Assembly: GCA_910578755.1 (NCBI GenBank)
Contig: CAJTSZ010000100.1
Location: 1 to 7,239 of the forward strand
From: an uncultured Oscillospiraceae bacterium
Lineage (GTDB): Bacteria; Bacillota; Clostridia; Oscillospirales; Ruminococcaceae
DNA: 7,239 nt
Direction of reading: 5' to 3'
Shown: one piece after another, positions 1 through 5,437 of the stretch
Layout of the letters: the number at the start of each line of letters is the position of its first letter
Position numbering within the stretch: position 1 is the first letter of the stretch
Position numbers and translations under genes: made by a program
The notes under the pieces: generated by a model
What the model was told of the DNA's origin: nothing
What the model saw: only the letters and a program-made list of their open reading frames with translations
Database searches by the model: none

Positions 1-1
1 C

Positions 2-1171
2 CTGAAGCTGCGGGGGCTGCCCCCCAAGCAGTGCCAGGAGCAGTGGATTCTGCAAAACCCCCAGGTGTGGCAGCAGCTGGCAAAGGAATTTATGGATGCA
101 GGCAGCCGCATGGTGTATACTCCCACGGCTATGGCCAACCGGGACGGATTAAATCATTTTGGTTTGGGGAACCAAACAGCGGAAATCAATTATGAGCTGG
201 CCCGCTTAACAGTACAAACGGCCAGGGAGGCAAAAAACCATGTTTTGGTGGCCGGCTGCATTGCCCCGCTGGAAATACAGGCGGAACCCTTTGGGGAAAC
301 CCCCTTTATGGATATTGTCAATATCTATGCGGAGCAGGCCTTCGCCTTAAAAAAGGGCGGGGTGGACCTGCTGGTAGCGGATACCATGACAAGCCTTTCC
401 CAATGCCGCGCCGCCATTTTAGGCTGCCGCCAAACAAAGCTGCCCCTAATGGTTACTTTAAATGTGGAGCACGACGGGGAAACCAGCTTGGGCTGCGACC
501 TGGTTTCGGCGCTGATTGTATGCCAGTCCTTGGGGGCGGCGGCTTTTGGTTTATCCTGTAGCGACCAGCCCCGCAGTATTTACGGCCATTTGGAGGAAAT
601 TGCCCCCTATGCCTCTATCCCCCTTATTGCCAAGCCGGACGCAGGCGTCAGCTTTGATAGCCTGCTCCCCCCCCGGCAAATGGCAAAGGATATGGTGGGC
701 CTGTGGGAGCGCGGCGCGGTAATTACCGGGGGCTGCTGCTATACCACCCCTGCCCATATTGCCGCCATAAAAACGGAGATGGATCAGTTCCCTTTCCATT
801 CGGTACACCTGCGGCTGGATACAAACGCCATTTTAATAGCGGGGGAAACAGAACCCTACTTTTTGGACGAGTTTTTTGAGCAGTCGGCCCCAATTATTTG
901 TAGCATGGATATGTCCGACCAGCTGCTGGAGGCGGAAAGCTCCGGCGCGGATGTTATTACCATACAGGTGGATACAGGTGACGATGCTTACCGCTTTGCC
1001 CTAAACGCCCATATGCTCCACTTGCCGGTGTCCTTTTTGTCCGACAACGAGGAAGCGTTGGAAATGGCCTTGCTTATGTACCCCGGCCGCGCCTTTGTAG
1101 ATTCCCGTTCCTTAATAGAGGAAGAAGCCTTAAAAACCATAGCCGAAGGTTATGGGGCAATTATACGGTAA
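2..1171 (+). CDS. Homocysteine S-methyltransferase family protein (5' truncated by window edge)
   Basis: The reading frame is open from base 2, so the true start lies before the window; 389 residues are visible. The first 21 (starting LKLRGLPPKQC) fit the MetH-type N-terminus and continue into AGSRMVYTPTAMANRDGL. Homocysteine methyltransferases are TIM barrels that use three zinc-binding cysteines to activate homocysteine for methylation to methionine. Here these are probably the Cys of GLSCSD (codon 557-559) and the pair in GGCCYTTPAHI (734-739). The usual ETM/ETF motif reads DTM. After about position 780 the protein does not stop as a stand-alone enzyme would. About 125 further residues resemble the first half of a MetH pterin-binding domain (ESSGADVITIQVDT, EEALEMALLMYPGRAFVDS, GYGAII) and end abruptly. 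No cobalamin domain is present within the visible part. The methyl donor and partner protein cannot be told from sequence. A terminator overlaps the stop codon. The family call is firm; the precise reaction is inferred. Confidence 0.85.
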   Translation: MKLRGLPPKQCQEQWILQNPQVWQQLAKEFMDAGSRMVYTPTAMANRDGLNHFGLGNQTAEINYELARLTVQTAREAKNHVLVAGCIAPLEIQAEPFGETPFMDIVNIYAEQAFALKKGGVDLLVADTMTSLSQCRAAILGCRQTKLPLMVTLNVEHDGETSLGCDLVSALIVCQSLGAAAFGLSCSDQPRSIYGHLEEIAPYASIPLIAKPDAGVSFDSLLPPRQMAKDMVGLWERGAVITGGCCYTTPAHIAAIKTEMDQFPFHSVHLRLDTNAILIAGETEPYFLDEFFEQSAPIICSMDMSDQLLEAESSGADVITIQVDTGDDAYRFALNAHMLHLPVSFLSDNEEALEMALLMYPGRAFVDSRSLIEEEALKTIAEGYGAIIR

Positions 1172-1203
1172 AACAACCCCCGCCGGCAGCGGGGGTTGTT
1201 TTA
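1169..1203 (+). terminator. Intrinsic terminator after the homocysteine methyltransferase
   Basis: A 15-bp perfect stem (1169-1183 with 1189-1203, loop CGGCA) has a core of CCCCCGC/GCGGGGG flanked by AAAA and TTTT. The stem begins at the TAA stop codon. The A-run and T-run flanks could let it act in both directions. It separates the methyltransferase from the regulator downstream. Confidence 0.85.
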
Positions 1204-1223
1204 CTGTATTCCATGGAAACAGC

Positions 1224-1299
1224 GGGGCAAGGCATTTTAGAAAGATGTTGGGAAGCAGTTTGTAGATGAATATGTTAAAGCCAAAAACCGCCTTGCCCC
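1224..1299. repeat. Inverted repeat with 10-bp perfect arms in intergenic region
   Basis: GGGGCAAGGC (1224-1233) is repeated in inverse at 1290-1299 as GCCTTGCCCC, with 56 bases between. The spacer holds two tiny overlapping reading frames (1213-1269 and 1266-1319) without convincing ribosome sites, so I do not call genes. It may be a weak hairpin or the remnant of a small insertion; no function can be assigned. Confidence 0.4.
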
Positions 1300-1329
1300 A
1301 CCCTATAAGAATACTATGAAAACCGGATG

Positions 1330-1358
1330 TTGTCAATTTTAAATATCTTTATGATAAT
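1330..1358 (+). promoter_or_regulatory. SigA-type promoter of the XRE regulator
   Basis: TTGTCA (1330-1335), a 17-base spacer and GATAAT (1353-1358) fit the vegetative sigma factor. Transcription would start near 1365, giving a leader of about 38 bases before the ATG at 1403. The -10 box lies inside the palindrome at 1351-1368. Confidence 0.6.
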
Positions 1359-1368
1359 GCAATATCAT
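1351..1368. promoter_or_regulatory. Candidate operator for XRE autoregulation
   Basis: ATGATAATGCAATATCAT is an 18-bp palindrome with one mismatched pair: half-sites ATGATA and TATCAT around a TGCA centre. It covers the predicted -10 box of the regulator gene. XRE/Cro-type repressors commonly bind such two-fold symmetric sites at their own promoters. Binding here is inferred. Confidence 0.5.
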
Positions 1369-1402
1369 TTTACCCATAATACCATAAGGAAGGGGGATAA
1401 AA

Positions 1403-1687
1403 ATGATAGCAGATAGAATTAAAACCATCCGGGAAAGAAACAATATGACCCAGTCAGAATTGGCAAAGTATTTAGGTATTACCCGTTCCAGTGTGAATGC
1501 CTGGGAACTGGGTATTTCCGTGCCCTCTACCCAGTATATTGTGGAACTTTCCCAGCTGTTTAAGGTTTCTACCGATTATTTGCTCAATGTGGACAGTACG
1601 GCAACGCTGAACATTTCCGGCCTCCACGAAAAGGATGTTGAAATTTTGTATCAGCTTACAAACCGTTTCCGGGAACTAAACCAGTAA
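1403..1687 (+). CDS. XRE-family helix-turn-helix transcriptional regulator
   Basis: This is a 94-residue soluble protein with an N-terminal Cro/C1-type DNA-binding domain. Helix 2 and the recognition helix lie at about residues 15-37 (MTQSELAKYLG, then ITRSSVNAWELG), and helix 4 ends with the characteristic LSQLFKVSTDYLL (49-61). The last 33 residues form a short acidic helix, perhaps for dimerisation; no sensor domain is present. The ATG at 1403 is preceded by the strong ribosome site AAGGAAGGGGG (1385-1395), which fixes the start. It appears monocistronic with its own promoter, and a palindrome over the -10 box suggests it represses itself. It converges with ytvI; nothing in the sequence shows what else it controls. 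The fold is clear, the targets unknown. Confidence 0.9.
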   Translation: MIADRIKTIRERNNMTQSELAKYLGITRSSVNAWELGISVPSTQYIVELSQLFKVSTDYLLNVDSTATLNISGLHEKDVEILYQLTNRFRELNQ

Positions 1688-1699
1688 TGCCCAGCCCGC

Positions 1700-1725
1700 C
1701 CGCCTGCTTCTAAAGAAGCAGGCGG
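1700..1725. terminator. Hairpin between convergent genes, probable bidirectional terminator
   Basis: CCGCCTGCTTC (1700-1710) pairs perfectly over 11 bp with 1715-1725 around the loop TAAA. The stem contains the last codons of ytvI, and the ytvI stop codon (1710-1712) runs into the loop. Neither side has a proper T-run, so termination efficiency is uncertain. Its place between tail-to-tail genes favours a terminator role. Confidence 0.5.
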
Positions 1726-2783
1726 ATATAGCCGCGGCCGTTAAGGAATTGCAGTAAAAGTATAACAACAGGGGCGGCAAAAAGGCCCCATATGCCAAAC
1801 AGCTTCATGCCGGCGTACATTCCAACCAAAGTGACCAAAGGGGGCAGGCCAATGGAATCCCCTACAATTTTAGGCTCCAAAAGGTTGCGCACAACGGCAA
1901 TAATGGCGTATAAAATCAACAGCCCAACGCCAAGGGGCAGGTTTTGGCGGAGAATTTCAAAAATGCCCCAGGGTACCAGCAATATGCCGGTGCCAATAAA
2001 GGGCAAAAAGTCCAGCAGGGCAAAAACCGCAGCCAGCAGGGCCCAGTCCTCCACCCGCAGCAGGTAAAAGCCAATGGCAAGCTGAATAAAGGTCAATGCC
2101 AGCAGTATTAGGTAGGCCCTGGCCATGCGCAGTATGGTTCCCAGTAAAAAGGCTTTGCATTCTAAAAGAATTTGCTGCCAGCGGGGGGGAAGCTGGCGCA
2201 GCAGAAACCTAGCCACATGGTTATAATCCACAGAAATAAAAACAGAGCAAACAACGGAAAAGCCAATAGTAAGCAGGAAAAAGGGAATTTTTCCCGCAAA
2301 AACAGTGGCCTTTGCCACCATGGCCCCAGAAAGGCTGGTTAGCCCGGAGGAAAAATCCGCAGCAGCGGATTGTACCTTGGTGGCAATGGCGCTGGCGGTG
2401 CGGGGGGGTAAATCCGTAAGCAGGCCGGTAAAGCGCAGGGAAACATCGTGGACTAAGGGCTGTACGTTTTCCGCATACATAACCGGCAGGGCAGTAACAA
2501 GGCTTTGCAGCTGCTGCCACAGCAGGCTGGCTAAGCCCCACAACAGGGCCCCAAGGGCCAGGTAAAATACAAGAATTATGGTAAAAGCCACGCTTTTTCG
2601 CCTGAGCCGCAGGTGCTTGGCTAAAAACAGGGTCACCGGCCGCAAAAGGAAAGCAATGGCCAACCCCAGCCAAAAAGGTAGGGTTGCCGGCACAATAAAT
2701 TGAAAAAACAGCAGCCCCCATAAAGCAATGGCGGCCAGGAACATGGTTTGTATAATAAAATGTTGTTTGTACTGGTCGTTCAC
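1710..2783 (-). CDS. ytvI: Sporulation integral membrane protein YtvI-like (AI-2E transporter family)
   Basis: This 357-residue polytopic membrane protein is close to the usual length of the YtvI branch of the AI-2E/PerM family. Hydrophobic segments lie at about residues 8-29, 33-50, 65-89, 162-185, 219-243, 246-278, 283-300 and 314-347. A more polar segment at about 90-160 probably lies outside the membrane. Family motifs in the C-terminal half include DFLPFIGTG (258-266), the PWGIFE loop, EPKIVGDSIGL (303-313) and the GLFAAPVVILLL end. Some family members act as ion/proton antiporters or autoinducer exporters; YtvI itself is linked to sporulation with unclear biochemistry. The start is GTG (2781-2783 on the plus strand), with AAGGAG at 2792-2797 eight bases upstream. 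A SigE-like promoter lies about 50 bases upstream, fitting mother-cell expression. The AI-2E family call is firm; the YtvI subtype is probable. Confidence 0.8.
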   Translation of the reverse strand: MNDQYKQHFIIQTMFLAAIALWGLLFFQFIVPATLPFWLGLAIAFLLRPVTLFLAKHLRLRRKSVAFTIILVFYLALGALLWGLASLLWQQLQSLVTALPVMYAENVQPLVHDVSLRFTGLLTDLPPRTASAIATKVQSAAADFSSGLTSLSGAMVAKATVFAGKIPFFLLTIGFSVVCSVFISVDYNHVARFLLRQLPPRWQQILLECKAFLLGTILRMARAYLILLALTFIQLAIGFYLLRVEDWALLAAVFALLDFLPFIGTGILLVPWGIFEILRQNLPLGVGLLILYAIIAVVRNLLEPKIVGDSIGLPPLVTLVGMYAGMKLFGIWGLFAAPVVILLLQFLNGRGYIRLLL

Positions 2784-2835
2784 AGGCGGAACTCCTTTCG
2801 GCGGGCGGTAAAGTGAAAAGAAAAGGCTTATTACA

Positions 2836-2865
2836 ATAGTATGGCCAAAGGGTGAAAAAATATTG
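2836..2865 (-). promoter_or_regulatory. SigE-like (sporulation mother-cell) promoter of ytvI
   Basis: Read on the minus strand, CAATATT (2865-2859), a 15-base spacer and CATACTAT (2843-2836) closely match the SigE pattern of an ATATT-type -35 and a CATACA(A/C)T -10. The predicted start would be near 2829, about 45 bases before the GTG. No comparable vegetative promoter was seen in this interval. Confidence 0.6.
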
Positions 2866-2910
2866 CCTGTTTTGGGTAAAAAGTATTACAGAATGGGGCT
2901 ACATTGTTTT

Positions 2911-2959
2911 GGAAGTGTGTAGGTACTTCCAGGCCTGTGCTGCTGGGGCTTTCAGCCCC
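2911..2959. other. Two small hairpins upstream of ytvI
   Basis: GGAAGT/ACTTCC (2911-2916 with 2925-2930) and GGGGCT/AGCCCC (2945-2950 with 2954-2959, loop TTC) form two local stems in noncoding DNA. Neither is followed by a T-run on either strand. They begin the structured tract that continues to 3196. No gene or known RNA family was recognised. Confidence 0.45.
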
Positions 2960-2987
2960 CTCCTTTGGGCAGACCAGCTGTTGTGCA

Positions 2988-3061
2988 GTACAGCGAACTT
3001 ATAATATGGCCATGTTCCCATGCAAAGCACGGGAACGGCCTATTATAATGGAGCGCTGTAC
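2988..3061. repeat. Long interrupted palindrome (74 bp) in intergenic region
   Basis: Both halves match in four blocks: GTACAGCG with CGCTGTAC (2988-2995, 3054-3061), TTATAATA with TATTATAA (2999-3006, 3041-3048), GGCC with GGCC (3008-3011, 3037-3040), and GTTCCC with GGGAAC (3014-3019, 3031-3036). Small mismatches and bulges separate the blocks, and an 11-base loop caps them. Each strand carries a TATAAT sequence, but no well-placed -35 box goes with either. It could be a cruciform-forming repeat unit, a paired binding site, or part of a structured RNA. Short reading frames crossing it lack ribosome sites and are not called. Confidence 0.65.
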
Positions 3062-3103
3062 AAACACCGGTTGCCGCCTTTCATTGAGTGGCACAGTCAA
3101 ATA

Positions 3104-3196
3104 AGCAGGGGCTTGGGGGCGGAGCGCCCCAAAGAGAGCCTGGGCCGGAGGGTCCCTAAGGGGGTGTGGGGTGGAAAGCCCCAAAAAGGCCCTGCT
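3104..3196. other. G-rich, strongly folding noncoding segment
   Basis: AGCAGGG (3104-3110) pairs with CCCTGCT (3190-3196). The pairing can extend inward through CTT/AAG and GGGG/CCCC (3115-3118 with 3179-3182). A competing local hairpin uses TTGGGG/CCCCAA (3113-3118 with 3127-3132). A T-run follows at 3208-3214 on the plus strand, 12 bases after the stem. The segment contains several runs of four or more G. It may be a small RNA, part of an interspersed repeat, or simply structured spacer; no RNA family is recognised. Confidence 0.4.
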
Positions 3197-3235
3197 AGAA
3201 TATCCACTTTTTTTGTTTAAAGCAATAAAAAAACC

Positions 3236-3264
3236 TTGTTTCTCTATTTACTGCATATTATAAT
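3236..3264 (+). promoter_or_regulatory. SigA-type promoter upstream of pheB
   Basis: TTGTTT (3236-3241), a spacer of exactly 17 bases and a perfect TATAAT (3259-3264) form a strong vegetative promoter. A/T tracts just upstream (3208-3233) resemble an UP element. Transcription would start near 3271, leaving a leader of about 155 bases before the pheB ATG. Confidence 0.7.
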
Positions 3265-3336
3265 AGTATTAACCAGACAAGTGTATTTTGGAAGCGGACG
3301 GAAAACCCTACCGTAAGGAGCCAAAACAAAAGCGCC

Positions 3337-3392
3337 CGGCAGCGCCGTATTGCCAAACAGTAACGAAAGCAAAAAGGAAAGCGGCGCTGCCG
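3337..3392 (+). promoter_or_regulatory. Stable hairpin in the pheB leader RNA
   Basis: CGGCAGCGCC (3337-3346) pairs with GGCGCTGCCG (3383-3392); one more G-C and one G-T pair extend it to 12 bp, with a 32-base loop. A smaller stem ACGG/CCGT lies at about 3298-3314. The hairpin ends 19 bases before the ribosome site AAAGGAG (3412-3418) and has no T-run, so it is not a classic terminator. It may stabilise the message or form part of an unrecognised cis-regulatory RNA. Confidence 0.5.
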
Positions 3393-3426
3393 AATGTCAA
3401 GTGCAGCGGCGAAAGGAGACTTTGTT

Positions 3427-3858
3427 ATGGAAGAAAAGAAATACTTCTTAATTGAAGAGGACGCCGTACCAGAGGTGTTTCATAAAGTAATGGAGGCAAA
3501 ACGGTACCTGGCTACGGGGAAAGCAAAAAATTCTTCCTACGCAGCCAAAATGGCGCAGCTTTCACGCAGCGCCTTTTACAAATATAAGGACAAAATTATG
3601 GAGTACCGCTTGGCGGATAATAATGTAATTACCTTGTTTTTCTCTTTAGAGGATTTACCAGGCGTTCTCTCTTCGGTTATTAACAAATTGTATGAATGTG
3701 GTGCAAATATACTTACAGTGAACCAAAATATTCCTTCCGATGGAGTGGCTTCTGTAACAATTTCCCTGCGGACTTCTGAAATTACCATGGCAGAGCCGCA
3801 GCTGTTGGAGCATTTGCGCCAATGCGCCGGCGTGGTTCGCATTAACAAGCTGTCCTAA
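3427..3858 (+). CDS. pheB: ACT domain-containing protein PheB (UPF0735 family)
   Basis: This 143-residue protein is close in size to Bacillus PheB. The N-terminal third (EEKKYFLIEEDAVPEVF, then a helical region with the family signature LSRSAFYKYKD at 45-55) looks like a small helix-turn-helix-like module. Residues 67-143 form an ACT domain, with the ligand-site segment EDLPGVLSSVI (75-85) and GANILTVNQNIP (92-103). ACT domains bind amino acids and regulate biosynthesis. In Firmicutes this family sits next to hom/thr or pheA genes, which suggests an amino-acid-sensing regulatory role; its exact activity is not established. An in-frame ATG at 3394 is rejected because the good ribosome site AAAGGAG (3412-3418) lies between it and the ATG at 3427, with ideal 8-base spacing. 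It has its own promoter and is followed by a terminator, then hom. Confidence 0.88.
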   Translation: MEEKKYFLIEEDAVPEVFHKVMEAKRYLATGKAKNSSYAAKMAQLSRSAFYKYKDKIMEYRLADNNVITLFFSLEDLPGVLSSVINKLYECGANILTVNQNIPSDGVASVTISLRTSEITMAEPQLLEHLRQCAGVVRINKLS

Positions 3859-3898
3859 GCCGCCCCGCTGTGCAGGGTGGCCTACAGTAAAGGCAGTG

Positions 3899-3929
3899 GA
3901 AATCCCCGCTGAATGGCGGTTTCTTTTTT
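3899..3929 (+). terminator. Intrinsic terminator after pheB
   Basis: GAAA (3899-3902) and CCGC (3906-3909) pair with GCGG (3916-3919) and TTTC (3920-3923), with a three-base bulge on the left and a six-base loop, followed by six T (3924-3929). A second small stem, GCCGCCC/GGGTGGC (3859-3865, 3875-3881), starts right after the pheB stop. Together they should reduce read-through into hom. Confidence 0.7.
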
Positions 3930-4201
3930 ATAATTCTTTTAATGGAAAGGAATTATGGTCAAGGTATGGGGCAGCCCCAAAAAAGGGAAGGGCTTTTAAG
4001 CTGTCTCACGCCTTCAAAAATATGCGGCTGGGCAAACCCCATAAAATCAATTTAGGTAAAAGGAAGAAGCCAGCCCTTAAGCGGGTATTTTGTTAAAAGG
4101 CAGAATCTCCAAAATTGGAATAAAGGGAAAACAGTACGCCCCTGCTAAGGGGCGTACTGTTTCAAAGGGCAAAAGGCCTGTAAAAAGAAGGAGAATATTC
4201 A
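3930..4201 (+). other. Intergenic leader before hom, no convincing gene
   Basis: These 272 bases contain no recognisable protein gene. A 66-codon GTG frame (3896-4096) and a 14-codon frame at 3955 lack family resemblance or well-spaced ribosome sites. Pairable segments include AAGGGCT/AGCCCTT (3988-3994, 4072-4078) and GGCTGG/CCAGCC (4026-4031, 4070-4075), which overlap on the right and so exclude each other. A perfect hairpin follows at 4129-4162. No clear promoter was found, although the pheB terminator implies that hom needs one or depends on read-through. T-box (conserved AGGGTGG...) and SAM-type landmarks were not seen. Confidence 0.45.
4129..4162 (+). promoter_or_regulatory. Perfect 14-bp hairpin just upstream of hom
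   Basis: AAACAGTACGCCCC (4129-4142) pairs perfectly with 4149-4162 around the loop TGCTAA. It lies 25 bases before the hom ribosome site (AAGGAG, 4188-4193). The only T-run is the TTT inside the stem, followed by CAAAGG, so it resembles a terminator without its tail. It may be a leaky attenuator, an RNA-stability element or a processing site. Confidence 0.55.
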
Positions 4202-5437
4202 GTGAAACAGATAGCAGTATTGGGCTACGGCGTGGTTGGTTCCGGCGTGGTGGAAGTGTTGGAAAAGAACAGTGAAAATATTGGCCGTAAGGCAGGGGAC
4301 CAACTAAAGGTAAAATATATTTTGGTGCGCCGCAGCTTTTTGGGCGACCCTAACGAGGAAAAAATGGTGCAGGATTTTAACACCATTGTAAATGACCCGG
4401 AGGTGGCCGTGGTTGTGGAAGCCATGGGCGGCATTGAACCAGCCTTTTCCTATGTAAAAGCAAGCTTGGAACAGGGAAAAAGCGTGGTTACCTCCAACAA
4501 GGAGCTGGTGGCTGAAAAAGGGGCCCAGCTGCTGGGCATTGCCCGGGAACACCACGTAAACTTTTTGTTTGAAGCCAGCGTAGGCGGGGGTATACCTATT
4601 ATACGCCCCCTGCACCAATGCCTTGCCGCCAACGAAATAGATAAAATAGAGGGTATCCTAAACGGGACAACCAACTTTATTTTAACTAAAATGATAAAAG
4701 AGGGTATGGGTTTTCACCAGGCATTGTCCATAGCCAAAGAGCTGGGTTATGCAGAAAGCGACCCTACTGCCGATGTGGAAGGGCTGGATGCTTGCCGTAA
4801 AATTTGCATTTTGGCCTCTATCGCCTATGGAAAACACATCTACCCCCGGTATGTGCACACCGAGGGCATTACAAAGCTTACAGGGGAGGATGTGGAGTAT
4901 GCCCAGGAATGGGGCGGCGTTTTAAAGCTCATAGGCCAGTTTATCCGCAGGGAAGAAGGGGCCTCCATTTTAACAGCACCCCGCCTGGTGCCCTTGGAAA
5001 GCCAGCTTGCCACGGTGGATGATGTATTTAACGGCATTTTGGTGCAGGGGGACGCCACCGGGGATGTGGTGTTCTATGGCAAGGGCGCGGGCAAGCTGCC
5101 AACAGCCTCCGCGGTGGTGGCCGATGTCATAGACTGCGCCAAACGGCGGGATACGGTAAAAACCCTTTATTGGGAGGACTGCCAGGAAAATATCGTCTGC
5201 GATTATATGGAGGAACCAGTGCGGGCATACCTGCGCTTTCAGGGCGTCCCAGGCAGGGAGCTGGTGCTGGAAACCTTTCAGGGCTGCCAGGAACTGCGGC
5301 GCAGCCAGCAGCCAAAGACGGAAACCGCCCTGGTCACCCCAATGATGAAAGAAAAAGAAATTTGGGAAAAAATAGAATTTTTAAAAGAAAAGGGTGCCTG
5401 CCTGCTGGGAATGGTCCGGGTGCTGGAAAACAACTGA
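4202..5437 (+). CDS. hom: Homoserine dehydrogenase
   Basis: This 411-residue cytosolic enzyme reduces aspartate semialdehyde to homoserine with NAD(P)H, the entry to threonine and methionine. The N-terminal Rossmann domain shows GYGVVGSG (8-15), EAMGG (73-77) and TSNKELVA (97-104), with the conserved Lys100. The catalytic/dimerisation domain carries NGTTNFIL (154-161), GYAESDPTADVEGLDACRK (182-200) with the expected Glu185, Asp196 and Lys200, and GKGAGKLPTASAVVADV (293-309). The C-terminal 65-70 residues occupy the ACT position (VRAYLRFQGVPG to GMVRVLE) but are shorter and lack the usual D-x-PGVL ligand loop, so feedback control may be altered. The start is GTG at 4202, eight bases after AAGGAG (4188-4193). 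It lies between pheB and lysC, matching its pathway. The identification is firm. Confidence 0.97.
   Translation: MKQIAVLGYGVVGSGVVEVLEKNSENIGRKAGDQLKVKYILVRRSFLGDPNEEKMVQDFNTIVNDPEVAVVVEAMGGIEPAFSYVKASLEQGKSVVTSNKELVAEKGAQLLGIAREHHVNFLFEASVGGGIPIIRPLHQCLAANEIDKIEGILNGTTNFILTKMIKEGMGFHQALSIAKELGYAESDPTADVEGLDACRKICILASIAYGKHIYPRYVHTEGITKLTGEDVEYAQEWGGVLKLIGQFIRREEGASILTAPRLVPLESQLATVDDVFNGILVQGDATGDVVFYGKGAGKLPTASAVVADVIDCAKRRDTVKTLYWEDCQENIVCDYMEEPVRAYLRFQGVPGRELVLETFQGCQELRRSQQPKTETALVTPMMKEKEIWEKIEFLKEKGACLLGMVRVLENN

Noticed and set aside
2221..2721. 166-codon minus-strand frame overlapping ytvI in another frame
   Set aside because: Composition is rich in Cys, Pro and Gly as in frame shadows; ytvI in the other frame has clear membrane segments and family motifs.
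2904..3104. 66-codon plus-strand frame starting at 2904
   Set aside because: No ribosome site, and it runs through hairpins and the long palindrome; the codons simply follow the repeat structure.
2999..3184. 61-codon minus-strand frame across the palindrome and G-rich segment
   Set aside because: No ribosome site or recognised domain. The reading is better explained by structured noncoding or repeat DNA.
3394..3426. Upstream ATG as the start of pheB
   Set aside because: The ribosome site AAAGGAG is inside this extension, and the ATG at 3427 gives the length and N-terminus typical of the family.
3896..4096. 66-codon frame between pheB and hom
   Set aside because: It starts with GTG inside the pheB terminator, has no ribosome site and resembles nothing known.
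3859..4201. T-box or leader-peptide attenuator before hom
   Set aside because: No T-box core sequence was found, and the short frames show no run of threonine, isoleucine or methionine codons. The GGGTGG at 3875-3880 lies in a small stem beside pheB, without the T-box context.
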